Of a DNA stretch of 64,000 bases, positions 7,911 through 16,444 are shown piece after piece. Under the pieces are notes generated by a model. It made no database searches, was not told the origin of the DNA, and was given only the letters and a program-made list of their open reading frames with translations. The stretch spans positions 1 to 64,000 of the forward strand of contig JBHGBD010000012.1 in the NCBI GenBank assembly GCA_041946825.1, given 5' to 3'. This stretch comes from CAZTHM01 sp041946825. GTDB taxonomy: Bacteria > Acidobacteriota > Terriglobia > UBA7540. A program made the position numbers and the translations under genes. Each line of letters begins with the position of its first letter. The first letter of the stretch is position 1.

Positions 7911-8330
7911 ATGACGATGTTCGCCAAAAAGGGTGAGCGCAAGCGCGAGCTGGTGGAGATGCTCGACGACGACAACGTCGTGGGGTTTCTCGAGCCGGGC
8001 GTGGAGGTCGAGGGCAAGCTGAAAGTGCCCTCCGGCATGATCATCCTCAACAGCCACCTCAGGGGCGAGATCGCCTGCGAAGGGATGCTGGTGGTGGGCG
8101 CGCAAGGGGAAGTGGAAGGCGACGTCCACACCAAGCAGATCTCGATTGCCGGCAAGGTCAAGGGCTCGGTCCACGCCTCCGAGTCGCTGGAGATCAAGAA
8201 GGCCGGGGTGGTCCTCGGCGACATCTACACACCTAAGCTATACGTCGAGCCCGGCGGGTATTTCGACGGCCAGTGCCACATGCCCACCCCCGAGCCCGAC
8301 AAACACCCCGAGCCCAGCAAGCAGTTGTAG
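7911..8330 (+). CDS. Bactofilin (polymer-forming cytoskeletal protein)
   Basis: This 139-residue protein has a central bactofilin (DUF583) beta-helix, residues ~20-120, made of short hydrophobic/glycine turns such as GEIACEGMLVVGAQGEVEGD and GSVHASESLEIKKAGVVLGD. The flanking tails are short and the C-terminus is proline-rich. Bactofilins self-assemble without nucleotide into membrane-associated filaments. Its position directly after parB matters: in Myxococcus xanthus, bactofilins scaffold ParABS, so a similar link is inferred here. The start is supported by AAGGAG upstream. Confidence 0.93.
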   Translation: MTMFAKKGERKRELVEMLDDDNVVGFLEPGVEVEGKLKVPSGMIILNSHLRGEIACEGMLVVGAQGEVEGDVHTKQISIAGKVKGSVHASESLEIKKAGVVLGDIYTPKLYVEPGGYFDGQCHMPTPEPDKHPEPSKQL

Positions 8331-8374
8331 GGTCGTTCGAGAACCGCCCCTCCGGGGAGTAGAATCGGCGCGCT

Positions 8375-8878
8375 ATGAGCTCACCAGCCCAAACAGTCGA
8401 GTCGGACGCGGGGCGGGCCCTGCTGCGACACACGCTGGCGACCCTGGCCTATCGAGGCGCCAAGGCGCTGCGCGGCGCGCCGAAGGGGTTTGACACCTAT
8501 CGCGCCTGGGGAACCACCCGCAGTCCGGGCGAGATCGTGGCGCATCTGGGCGATCTGCTGGAGTGGGCGCTCTCCATGGCCAAAGGCCAGGAAAGATGGA
8601 AGGACACGGCCCCGGCGGCGTGGGAACCGGGCATCGAGCGCTTCTTCACGAGCCTTCAAACTCTTGACGCTTATCTCGCCTCCGGTCAGCGTCTCGCCGC
8701 TTCGCCCGAGAAACTTTTTCAAGGGCCCATCGCTGACGCACTGGCGCACGTGGGACAAATCGCCATGCTGCGCCGCGTTGCCGGTTCCCCCATCCGCGGC
8801 GAAAATTACTTCCGCGCTGAAATCACCGCCGGCCGCGTTGGGCCGGACCAATCCCCGCCCGTCCGCGAATTCGATTGA
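8375..8878 (+). CDS. DinB-like four-helix protein
   Basis: A 167-residue predicted helical protein with the spacing of the DinB/YfiT-like superfamily: an early LLRHTLATLAYR helix, IVAHLGDLLEW with a histidine at about residue 51, and a C-terminal ADALAHVGQIAMLRR helix with another. In characterised members such histidines bind a metal, and some family members are thiol transferases (bacillithiol or mycothiol). The function here is unknown. There is no signal peptide. It follows the bactofilin gene by 44 bases and may be co-transcribed. The ribosome binding site is weak. Confidence 0.7.
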   Translation: MSSPAQTVESDAGRALLRHTLATLAYRGAKALRGAPKGFDTYRAWGTTRSPGEIVAHLGDLLEWALSMAKGQERWKDTAPAAWEPGIERFFTSLQTLDAYLASGQRLAASPEKLFQGPIADALAHVGQIAMLRRVAGSPIRGENYFRAEITAGRVGPDQSPPVREFD

Positions 8879-8924
8879 ACGGCCCGCCGCGAAGCGCCAT
8901 CACTTTTCATTCCATGGGTTCGGA

Positions 8925-10079
8925 TTAATCCGCGCCGGAGAGGGAAAGATCGTAGATGAGGTCCGGCCGGCCATCACCGCGGAAATCGCGGACGCGGATG
9001 TAGTAGGTGCCGGTGTAGGGGAGCGTTGTGGGTGGCCGCTTGCCGCCCGTATCGGTCGAGGTGGGGAAGGGGACCGAGCCCACCACAATTTTCGAATCCT
9101 GCACGACCCCAGGATCGATGTCGTCGTCCCAGGCGATAACCCCAGGCGAGGTGTCGCCCGGGTTCGGATCGGGGCAGGTGCCGTCCAGAAGTTCGAGCAT
9201 CGAGTCCAGGTAGGAGTCGCGATTGGTAGGGTCTCCGTCGAGGTCAAGGCGTGCCGCGAAAATCTCGATCGTCACCTCATGGCCCGCCGTTCCGTGAAAG
9301 GAATAGACATCAACATCTCCGTAAGGGCTGATCGAGGCGCGGATCGTGCCGTTCGAGATCGGCGTCGCACTGGCGCAACTATCATTGCGGCCGGAGCGGG
9401 CCGCGACGATTTGAAAAGCGAGGGGCCCGGTCGTCCCGCCTCCCGGCGGGGGCGTTTCCACCGTTACTTCCGCGTTCCCGGTGCTGGCAACATCCGAGGA
9501 CAGAATCAGCGCGTCCAGTCGCGTGGAGTTGACGAAGGTGGTGGTGCGAGGACTACCGTTCCACATGACAGTGGATGTACTTGCCAAACCCAAGCCATTT
9601 ACGGTCAAAGTGAAATCCGGAGTGCCCGCCGGCGTCACCGAAGGCGCTAAGAAACTGAGCGTGGGGACACCGCTTTGAACCTCGAAGGTCTGCGCGCCCG
9701 AAGTTCCCCCGCCCGGCGAAGGGGTAAAAACCGTGACCGAGATGTTTCCCCCGTTGGCAATATCAGAAGCCAGGATGGAGGCGGTGAGTTGAGTCGCGCT
9801 GATGAACGTCGTTGTCCGGTTCGAACCGTTCCAGCGCACCGTAGAACTGGAGATGAAGCTGGAGCCGTTGACTGTCAGTGTGAACGCCGGGCCGCCAGCG
9901 CCGGCGCTGGTGGGGTTGATGGATGTCAGGACAGGGACCGGGTTCCGCGGGGGAGGGGGGCTTGATCCGCCCCCTCCTCCGCCACAGGCCGCGATGACCG
10001 CAGCCGTCAGCAGCCCGGCTGCCAGTCGCACCGCCTCAGCCCGCAATGTCCATCGGCGTTTTGTACCGCGTGCCCTCAC
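8925..10079 (-). CDS. Predicted lipoprotein with two IPT/TIG domains and a PPC-type C-terminal domain
   Basis: The chain starts with a basic segment, a hydrophobic stretch LAAGLLTAAV and a lipobox IAAC followed by poly-glycine and prolines, so it is probably anchored in a membrane and faces outward. Two tandem IPT/TIG immunoglobulin-like repeats follow; note LTVNGSSFISSSTVRWNG and LTVNGLGLASTSTVMWNG. A beta-sandwich of bacterial pre-peptidase C-terminal (PPC) type ends the protein (DVDVYSFHGTAGHEVTIEI, then YTGTYYIRVRDF). I chose the GTG at 10079 because the alternative GTG at 10157 would put 57 residues before the lipid cysteine. It is last in a three-gene minus-strand set after a matrixin-type protease. 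Confidence 0.8.
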   Translation of the reverse strand: MRARGTKRRWTLRAEAVRLAAGLLTAAVIAACGGGGGGSSPPPPRNPVPVLTSINPTSAGAGGPAFTLTVNGSSFISSSTVRWNGSNRTTTFISATQLTASILASDIANGGNISVTVFTPSPGGGTSGAQTFEVQSGVPTLSFLAPSVTPAGTPDFTLTVNGLGLASTSTVMWNGSPRTTTFVNSTRLDALILSSDVASTGNAEVTVETPPPGGGTTGPLAFQIVAARSGRNDSCASATPISNGTIRASISPYGDVDVYSFHGTAGHEVTIEIFAARLDLDGDPTNRDSYLDSMLELLDGTCPDPNPGDTSPGVIAWDDDIDPGVVQDSKIVVGSVPFPTSTDTGGKRPPTTLPYTGTYYIRVRDFRGDGRPDLIYDLSLSGAD

Positions 10080-10157
10080 GTTGACTTTTCTTGTAACTGC
10101 GATCCGAAATCCCTGCACCCTCTGGAAAGGGCGGTGATTATCGAAACCGATAGGCAC

Positions 10158-11513
10158 TCAGGGGCCCCCGCTACAATCGCTTGTCGGCCCGTTTTCCCAG
10201 GCGTCGAAGCACGGCAACTCCCCCGTCGTGCCGGTCAGGAAGATGTCGGCAGGCATTGTACTCCCTGCCGTGACGGAAATCGTCCTCGCACCGGAGCTGA
10301 CGCAGGTTGTCAGGGAGTTGCTCCCGAGGAACAACGGCGAGCACGGCGCGAGCAGATTGAACTCGAATCCCAGGTACCCCACGGGATTCAGTCCCGACCC
10401 GGCCGTAAAGGCATCCGACCCGGTGTTGTGGATGCCCTCCACTTCCAGCGTGTAAGTGCCCGGAGGCAGCCCCGGTATGGAGTACTTCCCCATATCACCC
10501 GGTTGGTGCGAGCCGAAGGGGCTGGGCGTTCCACTGGCCGGGTCCTGGTAGATAGGGTTCCCGGCATCACCGGTAAAGAGGAATCCCGAGACGCTCGAGG
10601 ACGCCGTGATCCGCGGGTCGCCCACCCGCCGCGCGATGACGTTAAAGCCTGCCGCCGGGGTCAAGCCGTCAGAAAAATACACCGTCCCGGTAATCGTGCC
10701 GGTCGTGGAGGCAAACGTCGCGCTGGGATAAAGCGCCGAGATTCCCGCGATGTCATCGACGGCCGGGGTGGACATGGCTTCAGGGTCCACCAGGATCGGA
10801 AACATTGTGGGCAAGCCTTCGCTGTCGACCGCACCACAAAAGCCCAGGCAGTTGACATTCACCTGCGAGTGGTCAAGGCCGATCATGTGGCCGAATTCAT
10901 GGATCATGACGGGCAGGAGCAGGGAGGAAGCGTTTGTGGCAGTTATCATCTTGCCGTTGAGGACAGCGTAGCCGCGATTGATGAAGTTGTCGGTTCCGTT
11001 TCCCGAGAAACAGACGGCGTCGGCAAAGCCCAGGACAACGTTGGGGTCTTCGTCCAGCGCCGAAATGATGCTTCCTAACGAGTCGTCGTAGATGATCGTG
11101 CGCGGCTTGGCAATGGGACCCGCGGGCGACCCGGGAAGTGTCGAGCAGTCGCTTACGGCATTGATCACAGCCAACGCGTTTGTGGCCGTCACGTTGTCGC
11201 CGAGGTCGCCGGCTTTGTTGAAAGTGATGCTCGCCGTGCCGATTCCCTCCCACGCCGCGAAGGCCTGTTGCACAAGATTGTCCGACTGCGCCTTGGTCAT
11301 GCTGCCCACGCCGCCCTGGTCGGTCCAGTAATCGAGCGGGAAATTCGCGGGATCAAAGTGGAAGGCCTTGCCCTCAATGGGAGTCCCGGTGATGTCGGCG
11401 CTCGGAATGCTTGGGTCGCCGCCCACGTAGAGCGGGCCCTCCCCCTGGGCGGGGACTGCGGCCAGCACCAGCAGGAGTGGAAGCGCGCGGCGAAGCGCGT
11501 GGCGAAAGCTCAT
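10158..11513 (-). CDS. Secreted matrixin-type (metzincin) metalloprotease with carboxypeptidase-regulatory-like domain
   Basis: A signal peptide (LPLLLVLAAVPAQG) precedes a catalytic domain with HEFGHMIGLDH at residues 205-215, the HExxHxxGxxH zinc site of metzincins, and a Met-turn candidate at M237 (PTMFPI). Residues from about 265 onward look like a carboxypeptidase-regulatory-like beta-sandwich (GTITGTVYFSDG ... GKYSIPGLPPGTYTLEVEG). Length is 451 residues. The ATG overlaps the TGA of the upstream gene as ATGA, so the two are translationally coupled. It probably acts outside the cytoplasm. The substrate is unknown; its two module partners are candidate substrates, adaptors or inhibitors. 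Confidence 0.88.
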   Translation of the reverse strand: MSFRHALRRALPLLLVLAAVPAQGEGPLYVGGDPSIPSADITGTPIEGKAFHFDPANFPLDYWTDQGGVGSMTKAQSDNLVQQAFAAWEGIGTASITFNKAGDLGDNVTATNALAVINAVSDCSTLPGSPAGPIAKPRTIIYDDSLGSIISALDEDPNVVLGFADAVCFSGNGTDNFINRGYAVLNGKMITATNASSLLLPVMIHEFGHMIGLDHSQVNVNCLGFCGAVDSEGLPTMFPILVDPEAMSTPAVDDIAGISALYPSATFASTTGTITGTVYFSDGLTPAAGFNVIARRVGDPRITASSSVSGFLFTGDAGNPIYQDPASGTPSPFGSHQPGDMGKYSIPGLPPGTYTLEVEGIHNTGSDAFTAGSGLNPVGYLGFEFNLLAPCSPLFLGSNSLTTCVSSGARTISVTAGSTMPADIFLTGTTGELPCFDAWENGPTSDCSGGP

Positions 11514-12163
11514 TCGATTCTCGGCAACTGCTTCAGGTGTTCGACCAGATCGACGAAATCGTTCAACGGCACCGCGCCACTTGGGGTCGAGGCGGTCTGC
11601 ATCTGCTTTTCGCTCAGGCTGGCTCCGGCCTTCTGTGCGGTCTCAGAAACGTTTTTGAACAATCCGGCGTTCGAAAACTCGTTGGCAATCTGCTCCCCGC
11701 CGCGCGCGTCGCGCGTGATGTGAAAGCGCCCTTGCTCGCGCCCGATGGGGCCGCTCAGGCCGTATTGCGACGGTGAGAGCATGAAGAGCATCAGACGCTG
11801 GCCGACCAGATAGCCGCGCTTGGCGCCCAGTTCGCGCCGTGAACCGATCCACTGCCGGAAGGTGTACTGCCTTTCCGCGGGGCCGCGCAGCATGCGCTCG
11901 ACATCCAGGGTCACCAGGACGGTCGGGATGTGCGGGTAGCCTGGCAGGCCTTCGTAGCGCACGCTGACGACGCGCCCCTGCACGATGATCTCGGCGCGTT
12001 GCGACAGGTAGGCGAGATTGACCTGGCGCATGAGGAACTCGGCGCGCGCCGGCAGTGTCGCCGCCAGCAGGCCGAGGAGCAACACGCCCGAGGTAATCCA
12101 CTTCCCACGTCTGCGAGACGTTTCTCTCATCTTGGCCGGACAACTGTCTTCAGGTGTTCCCAT
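11510..12163 (-). CDS. Secreted protein of unknown function, first gene of the matrixin module
   Basis: A 217-residue protein with an N-terminal signal peptide (SGVLLLGLLAATLPARA). Then comes a domain with the pattern LSQRAEIIVQGRVVSVRYEG ... VLVTLDVERMLRG ... VGQRLMLFML, a 'sorting of surface OB/beta' type segment I have seen beside secreted proteases but cannot name. No catalytic motif is evident. The annotated start has an in-frame ATG alternative at 12130 that gives a more typical signal peptide. Its stop overlaps the start of the protease gene, suggesting a joint role such as folding partner, inhibitor or surface tether; this is inference only. Confidence 0.7.
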   Translation of the reverse strand: MGTPEDSCPAKMRETSRRRGKWITSGVLLLGLLAATLPARAEFLMRQVNLAYLSQRAEIIVQGRVVSVRYEGLPGYPHIPTVLVTLDVERMLRGPAERQYTFRQWIGSRRELGAKRGYLVGQRLMLFMLSPSQYGLSGPIGREQGRFHITRDARGGEQIANEFSNAGLFKNVSETAQKAGASLSEKQMQTASTPSGAVPLNDFVDLVEHLKQLPRIE

Positions 12164-12336
12164 GCTGATGATGGACGGATTCTAAATCCGAATCACTCCG
12201 CGCACAAGCGGTCATGACGCTGCAAGATGGTTGGAAGGGTAGGGGGCCGTTTTGGTTGCCGACGGACGGAATTTGGCCGCAAGTTTCGGATAGAATGATT
12301 TTCTGCCTTCGCTTAGGCTCGTTCGAGGAGGCGGAG

Positions 12337-13452
12337 ATGACAAGCTTGGGAACGAATCAGATCTGGAAGCCGCGAATCGTGGAACAGAATTCCTACTGGC
12401 GGGGCGTGCTGGAGCGCGACCGGCGGCTGGATGGCGCGTTTGTGTTCGCCGTGCGCTCGACGGGAATCTATTGCCGCCCATCGTGCCCGTCGCGGCGCCC
12501 GGCGCGCAAGCAGGTGACGTTCTTCGCGCTTCCGGAAGCGGCCGAGCGCGCGGGCTTTCGGCCGTGCCGCCGCTGCCACCCGCGCGATACTCGGGCTGCG
12601 AACCCCCAGGCGGAACTCGTTCAGCGCGTTTGCGAGTATATCGATTCGAATCTCGAAGAGCCTCTCCCCCTGCGGGCGCTCAGCGCGCGCGTCGAAACCA
12701 GCCCCTTCCATCTGCAGCGGACGTTCAAGCGGCTGATGGGGATCAGCCCGCGCGAATACGCCGACGCGCAACGCATGCATCGCTTCAAGTCGCGCCTGCG
12801 GGAAGGGAAGGTAATCACCGACGCGATGTACGAGGCGGGCTACGGCTCAAGCAGCCGGCTCTACGAGCGCGCTGGGGCGCAGCTCGGAATGACTCCCGCC
12901 ACCTACCGCAAAGGGGGCCGCGGCATGAGCGTCGGTTACACGATTGCCGATTGTCCGCTGGGCCGTATCCTGGTGGCTGCCACACCGCGCGGCATCTGCA
13001 TGGTCAGCCTGGGCAACGCCGACTCGGTGCTCGAAGCCGCGCTGGTCAGCGAGTATCCCCACGCCGAAATTCATCGCGGGGACTCGGAGCTGACGAAGTG
13101 GGTGAAGTCAATTCTCAGCAACCTCAACGGCCACGAGCGACGGCTCGATTTGCCGCTCGATATCGAAGCGACGGCGTTCCAGCGGCGCGTTTGGCAGGAG
13201 CTGCGCCGCATTCCCTACGGCCGGACTCGAACTTACAGCGAGGTCGCTCGCGCCATCGGCCGGCCGCGCGCCGTGCGCGCCGTCGCCCGCGCCTGTGCCA
13301 CCAACCCTGTGCCCCTTGTCATCCCCTGCCACCGCGTCATCCGCGAAGACGGCAATTTGGCGGGCTATCGCTGGGGGCTGAAGCGCAAATCAGAGCTGTT
13401 GCGAGCTGAGCAAAACAGACGGAGCGAACAGGGAATAAGGGCCGCCGGCTGA
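12337..13452 (+). CDS. ada: Ada: methylation-responsive regulator and O6-methylguanine-DNA methyltransferase
   Basis: It repairs alkylated DNA and activates the adaptive response. The domain order is complete. An N-terminal zinc domain has Cys46, Cys50, Cys77 and Cys80 (YCRPSCPSRRP, PCRRCHP); the first is equivalent to the methylphosphotriester-accepting Cys38 of E. coli Ada. An AraC-type helix-turn-helix spans ~95-195. The C-terminal methyltransferase has the suicide cysteine Cys331 in IPCHRV. The ATG at 12337, preceded by GAGGAGGCGGAG, gives 371 residues; an upstream in-frame start at 12214 is disfavoured. No alkA or alkB is adjacent. Confidence 0.95.
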   Translation: MTSLGTNQIWKPRIVEQNSYWRGVLERDRRLDGAFVFAVRSTGIYCRPSCPSRRPARKQVTFFALPEAAERAGFRPCRRCHPRDTRAANPQAELVQRVCEYIDSNLEEPLPLRALSARVETSPFHLQRTFKRLMGISPREYADAQRMHRFKSRLREGKVITDAMYEAGYGSSSRLYERAGAQLGMTPATYRKGGRGMSVGYTIADCPLGRILVAATPRGICMVSLGNADSVLEAALVSEYPHAEIHRGDSELTKWVKSILSNLNGHERRLDLPLDIEATAFQRRVWQELRRIPYGRTRTYSEVARAIGRPRAVRAVARACATNPVPLVIPCHRVIREDGNLAGYRWGLKRKSELLRAEQNRRSEQGIRAAG

Positions 13453-13473
13453 TTGGAAGCAGTGATCGAAGGA

Positions 13474-14136
13474 TCACAGAAGTTTCGGGGCTTCAGTGGA
13501 AAAAAATCTCTTCACCTCGTCCCATTTGACCGGGGCCAGCATATCGGGCATGGGCTCGCAATCGGCGTCGTCGAAGTAGGTAAGCGATTTGAGCAGGTGT
13601 ACACGACTGTATCTGGCCCGCGGCAACTTCTCCTTAAACCACTCCAGAACTTGCCGCAGCCCATAGCGCCCGGCCACCACGTGCAAATCGATGAAATCCC
13701 GTTTCGAGCCGCGACTCGCAATGGCGCTGAGTTTCATGCAACCAATGTCGCGGGGATCGGCGACACTTACTCCGAGAAAGGATTTGGGCGCGAACAGCAA
13801 CGGGTAAGGATAATTCAGGAAGCTGACCTTGGTTTCTTCCAAGTTTAAGTGCAGCGTTCCCTCTCCTTCCGCTACGACCAGCAGGTCTGTGAGGACCCCC
13901 AACTTATCGATGAGACGGTTTGATTCGAACATTCCTTCGGAGAAGAGATCCAGATCTTTCGAACGGCGATGTCCGAGATGCAAAGCAAGACCCGTCCCGC
14001 CTGCCAAGTAGAACGAGCCGAGTAGCGAGGTACGGACCAACGCCTCGAGCGCACGTTTGGTTTCCTCGGTGATGACTTCCGCGTACCAGAGTCTCTGGCT
14101 CTCAGGCATCCAAGGATCCCCATCCGGGAGAATCAC
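13474..14136 (-). CDS. AbiEii/AbiGii-family nucleotidyltransferase toxin
   Basis: A 220-residue protein of the AbiEii toxin family (DUF1814). The nucleotidyltransferase signature LAGGTGLALHLGHRRSKDLD spans ~44-63, with GG at 46-47 and the metal-binding DLD at 61-63. A second block PRDIGCMKLSAIASRG...KRDFIDLH carries the conserved Lys and D-x-x-D. Members act as toxins of type IV toxin-antitoxin systems; some modify tRNA. It lies 10 bases after a DUF6922-like gene and shares its promoter. The A/T content around the pair is higher than in neighbours, consistent with horizontal acquisition. Confidence 0.88.
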   Translation of the reverse strand: MILPDGDPWMPESQRLWYAEVITEETKRALEALVRTSLLGSFYLAGGTGLALHLGHRRSKDLDLFSEGMFESNRLIDKLGVLTDLLVVAEGEGTLHLNLEETKVSFLNYPYPLLFAPKSFLGVSVADPRDIGCMKLSAIASRGSKRDFIDLHVVAGRYGLRQVLEWFKEKLPRARYSRVHLLKSLTYFDDADCEPMPDMLAPVKWDEVKRFFSTEAPKLL

Positions 14137-14146
14137 AAAGCTGGTC

Positions 14147-14404
14147 TCAGGAGAGCGCTACCACTTCAGTCGAGGGAATTCCATACACCAAGGCCCAGAA
14201 GTTTGCCGATCGACGCGAGAGTCTTCGGTCGGTTCGAATAGCCTGGCGAATCAGGTCTCCCGAGAAATGCGCCTTCATCCACGCAACAGCCTTCTCATCG
14301 CCGTACTCCAGTAGGCGGCCAAGGGTATACTGGGAATAGAGAAGAGGATCAAAGGTATCCACATTTACATCCCAGAAGAAGGCGCTAATCTCCTTCGAAA
14401 TCAT
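14147..14404 (-). CDS. DUF6922-like putative antitoxin
   Basis: An 85-residue protein with the pattern FFWDVNVDTFD...LLEYGDEKAVAWMK...LSRRSANFWA seen in small DUF6922-type proteins that precede AbiEii-family toxins. No helix-turn-helix is obvious. The ATG at 14404 lies only about 2 bases downstream of the transcription start predicted from the promoter beside it, so the message may be leaderless. As first gene of the pair it is the expected antitoxin; this is from gene order, not from a recognised activity. Confidence 0.8.
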   Translation of the reverse strand: MISKEISAFFWDVNVDTFDPLLYSQYTLGRLLEYGDEKAVAWMKAHFSGDLIRQAIRTDRRLSRRSANFWALVYGIPSTEVVALS

Positions 14405-14412
14405 ATGTTTAC

Positions 14413-14441
14413 ATTATAGTTTATATACCCGAATTTGTCAA
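14413..14441 (-). promoter_or_regulatory. Consensus sigma70 promoter of the toxin-antitoxin pair
   Basis: On the minus strand, -35 TTGACA (14436-14441) and -10 TATAAT (14413-14418) both match consensus perfectly with a 17-base spacer. The transcription start would be about 14406, essentially at the ATG (14404). Confidence 0.8.
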
Positions 14442-14664
14442 ACAAGACGGCCCGCATGGGCGTCGCACAACAGGACTGGAGGAAAAGCTACCGCTCGGTC
14501 CAAAAGCTGAGGCAACCCGCCAGGGATAAGGAGACAGCCCGACTAGGTTTCGTGTCAGATTTGCGAAAACCGGTGTAAAATAAAGTCTCCATCAGTCTGG
14601 TCGGGTGGGTTCGGGCCGGACGGGCAGCCCGGGAGGGGGAGACTGTCTTCCGGGGGACTGAAGC

Positions 14665-16017
14665 ATGTTTGACGCACTACAGGACAAGTTCCAGCGCGTT
14701 TTCAAGTCGTTGCGTGGCCAGGGCATCCTGAACGAGCAACTGGTGGACGAAACCCTACGCGACGTCCGCCTGGCGCTGCTCGAAGCCGACGTTAACGTCA
14801 AAGTGGTTAAAGCGCTCCTCGACCGCGTGCGGGTGCGCGCCCTGGGTGAAGAGGTCCGGCAGAGCTTTTCGCCCGCCCAGGAGGTTCTCCGGATTGTCCG
14901 CGACGAACTGATCGAGATTCTGGGGCGTGAAGCGGCGCTGCTGACGTTCTCGAAAGATTACCCGACGGTCTTCCTGATCGTCGGCCTGCAAGGCTCAGGT
15001 AAGACTACCACGGCGGGCAAACTCGCTCGCTGGCTGGCTACGAAGCGCAAACGCCCGATGCTTGTTTCGACGGACGTTTACCGTCCCGCGGCGCGCGAGC
15101 AACTCGCCATCATCGCCAAGGCGATAGAGATCCCGTGTTTTCCGGGCGAGGGCATCGCCTCCCCCATCGATTTGGCGATGGCGGCGCGCAAGGACGCCGC
15201 CGACCGCGGCCACGACACGCTGATCGTGGACACCGCCGGCCGGTTGCACATCGACGAGCAGATGATGCAGGAAGTGAGTGAGTTGCGCACCAAACTGCGG
15301 CCGAGCGAAGTTCTGCTGGTCGCCGACGCCATGATCGGCCAGGACGCGGTACGCAGCGCGCAGGAATTTCACGAACGCCTGGGAACGACCGGGGTGATTC
15401 TGACCAAGCTGGACGGCGACGCGCGCGGCGGCGCGGCCCTCTCGATCCATCACGTCACCGGCCAGCCCATCAAGTTCATCGGGACGGGGGAAAAATACGA
15501 CGCGTTGGATGTGTTCTACCCTGACCGCATCGTCGGGCGCATCCTGGGCATGGGCGACATGCTTTCGCTCATCGAGAAGGCCGAGCAGACGATCGACAAG
15601 CAGAAGGCGCTGGAAGTGCAGCGCAAGATCGTCACCGACACCTTTTCGCTCGCCGACTTCCGCGACCAGCTTCGCCAGATGCGCAAGCTCGGTCCGGTGG
15701 ACCAGATGATGGGCATGCTGCCCAAGGTCGGGATCTTCAAGGACGCCGCCAAGGCGCGCGTGGATGAAAAAGAGCTGGTGCGCATCGAGGCCATCATCGA
15801 CTCGATGACCGCCCGCGAGCGCGCCAACCACGAGATCATCAACGGCAAGCGGCGCAAGCGCATCGCCCGCGGCAGCGGCACCAGCGTACAACTCGTTAAC
15901 CAGGTACTGCGTCAATTCGTTCAGACCCAGAAGATGATGAAGACTCTGGGCAAAGGTTTGTTCGGCCGCCAGTTCGCCGGGATGAAGATGCCGGCGAATC
16001 CGGGCGGGGCACCATAA
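14665..16017 (+). CDS. ffh: Signal recognition particle GTPase Ffh
   Basis: The SRP54 protein that targets nascent membrane proteins. An N domain helical bundle is followed by the G domain with G1 GLQGSGKTTTAGKLA, DTAGRLHID and TKLDGDARGG, then the methionine-rich M domain (VDQMMGMLPKVG and the final QKMMKTLGKG). At 450 residues the length is normal. It heads the conserved block ffh-rpsP-khpA-rimM-trmD-rplS-rnhB on the plus strand. A -10-like TAAAAT lies near 14576 with no good -35. No SRP RNA gene was recognised upstream. Confidence 0.97.
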   Translation: MFDALQDKFQRVFKSLRGQGILNEQLVDETLRDVRLALLEADVNVKVVKALLDRVRVRALGEEVRQSFSPAQEVLRIVRDELIEILGREAALLTFSKDYPTVFLIVGLQGSGKTTTAGKLARWLATKRKRPMLVSTDVYRPAAREQLAIIAKAIEIPCFPGEGIASPIDLAMAARKDAADRGHDTLIVDTAGRLHIDEQMMQEVSELRTKLRPSEVLLVADAMIGQDAVRSAQEFHERLGTTGVILTKLDGDARGGAALSIHHVTGQPIKFIGTGEKYDALDVFYPDRIVGRILGMGDMLSLIEKAEQTIDKQKALEVQRKIVTDTFSLADFRDQLRQMRKLGPVDQMMGMLPKVGIFKDAAKARVDEKELVRIEAIIDSMTARERANHEIINGKRRKRIARGSGTSVQLVNQVLRQFVQTQKMMKTLGKGLFGRQFAGMKMPANPGGAP

Positions 16018-16022
16018 AAGAA

Positions 16023-16043
16023 ACGCTCCGTGGAGCGTCTTTC
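16023..16043 (+). terminator. Short hairpin after ffh
   Basis: ACGCTC-CGTG-GAGCGT followed by CTTTC. The stem is short and the T tract weak, so it may attenuate rather than end transcription into rpsP. Confidence 0.4.
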
Positions 16044-16093
16044 ATGAGACGACCTATCGGATCATTCGGACATCAAAGCAGAAGGGGGTTGGA

Positions 16094-16339
16094 TTGCTGA
16101 AAATACGTTTGGCTCGCACGGGAGCCAAGAAACAAAGTTCTTACCGGATCGTGGTGATCGAGAGGGAGCGCGCGCGTGACGGCCGCTTCGTCGAGATCCT
16201 GGGTCATTACAACGCCCGGCGCACTCCGCCGGAGTTGGTTTTCAACCGCGAGCGGGCCGAATACTGGCTCGGGCGCGGGGCCCAGGCCTCGGAGACCGTT
16301 CGAAGCTTTCTCAAGAAACCCGCGGAAGCCAAGGCTTAG
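16094..16339 (+). CDS. rpsP: 30S ribosomal protein bS16
   Basis: An 81-residue S16 with the characteristic IRLARTGAKKQSSYRIVVIE start and GRFVEILGHYNAR motif. The start is a TTG at 16094 preceded by AGAAGGGGG at suitable distance; no nearby ATG is in frame with the conserved N-terminus. It is in the usual position between ffh and the KH-domain gene. Confidence 0.95.
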   Translation: MLKIRLARTGAKKQSSYRIVVIERERARDGRFVEILGHYNARRTPPELVFNRERAEYWLGRGAQASETVRSFLKKPAEAKA

Positions 16340-16444
16340 CGACCGCCCGCCGCAGAACTGGTGGGCGGGAGCGCGGTCAAGCATCAGAGGTTGGCCGAGC
16401 ACTCTTTCCTTTTGGGCATTCCGGACCACTCGAGGGAGGACCAG

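Noticed and set aside
10134..11078. Plus-strand frame of 314 codons opposite the matrixin-type protease
   Set aside because: No motif; the HExxHxxGxxH site and signal peptide are on the minus strand.
14450..14664. SRP RNA or other small RNA just upstream of ffh
   Set aside because: The region lacks the conserved SRP hairpin (GGAA tetraloop with AGCA internal loop) and shows only a -10-like box.
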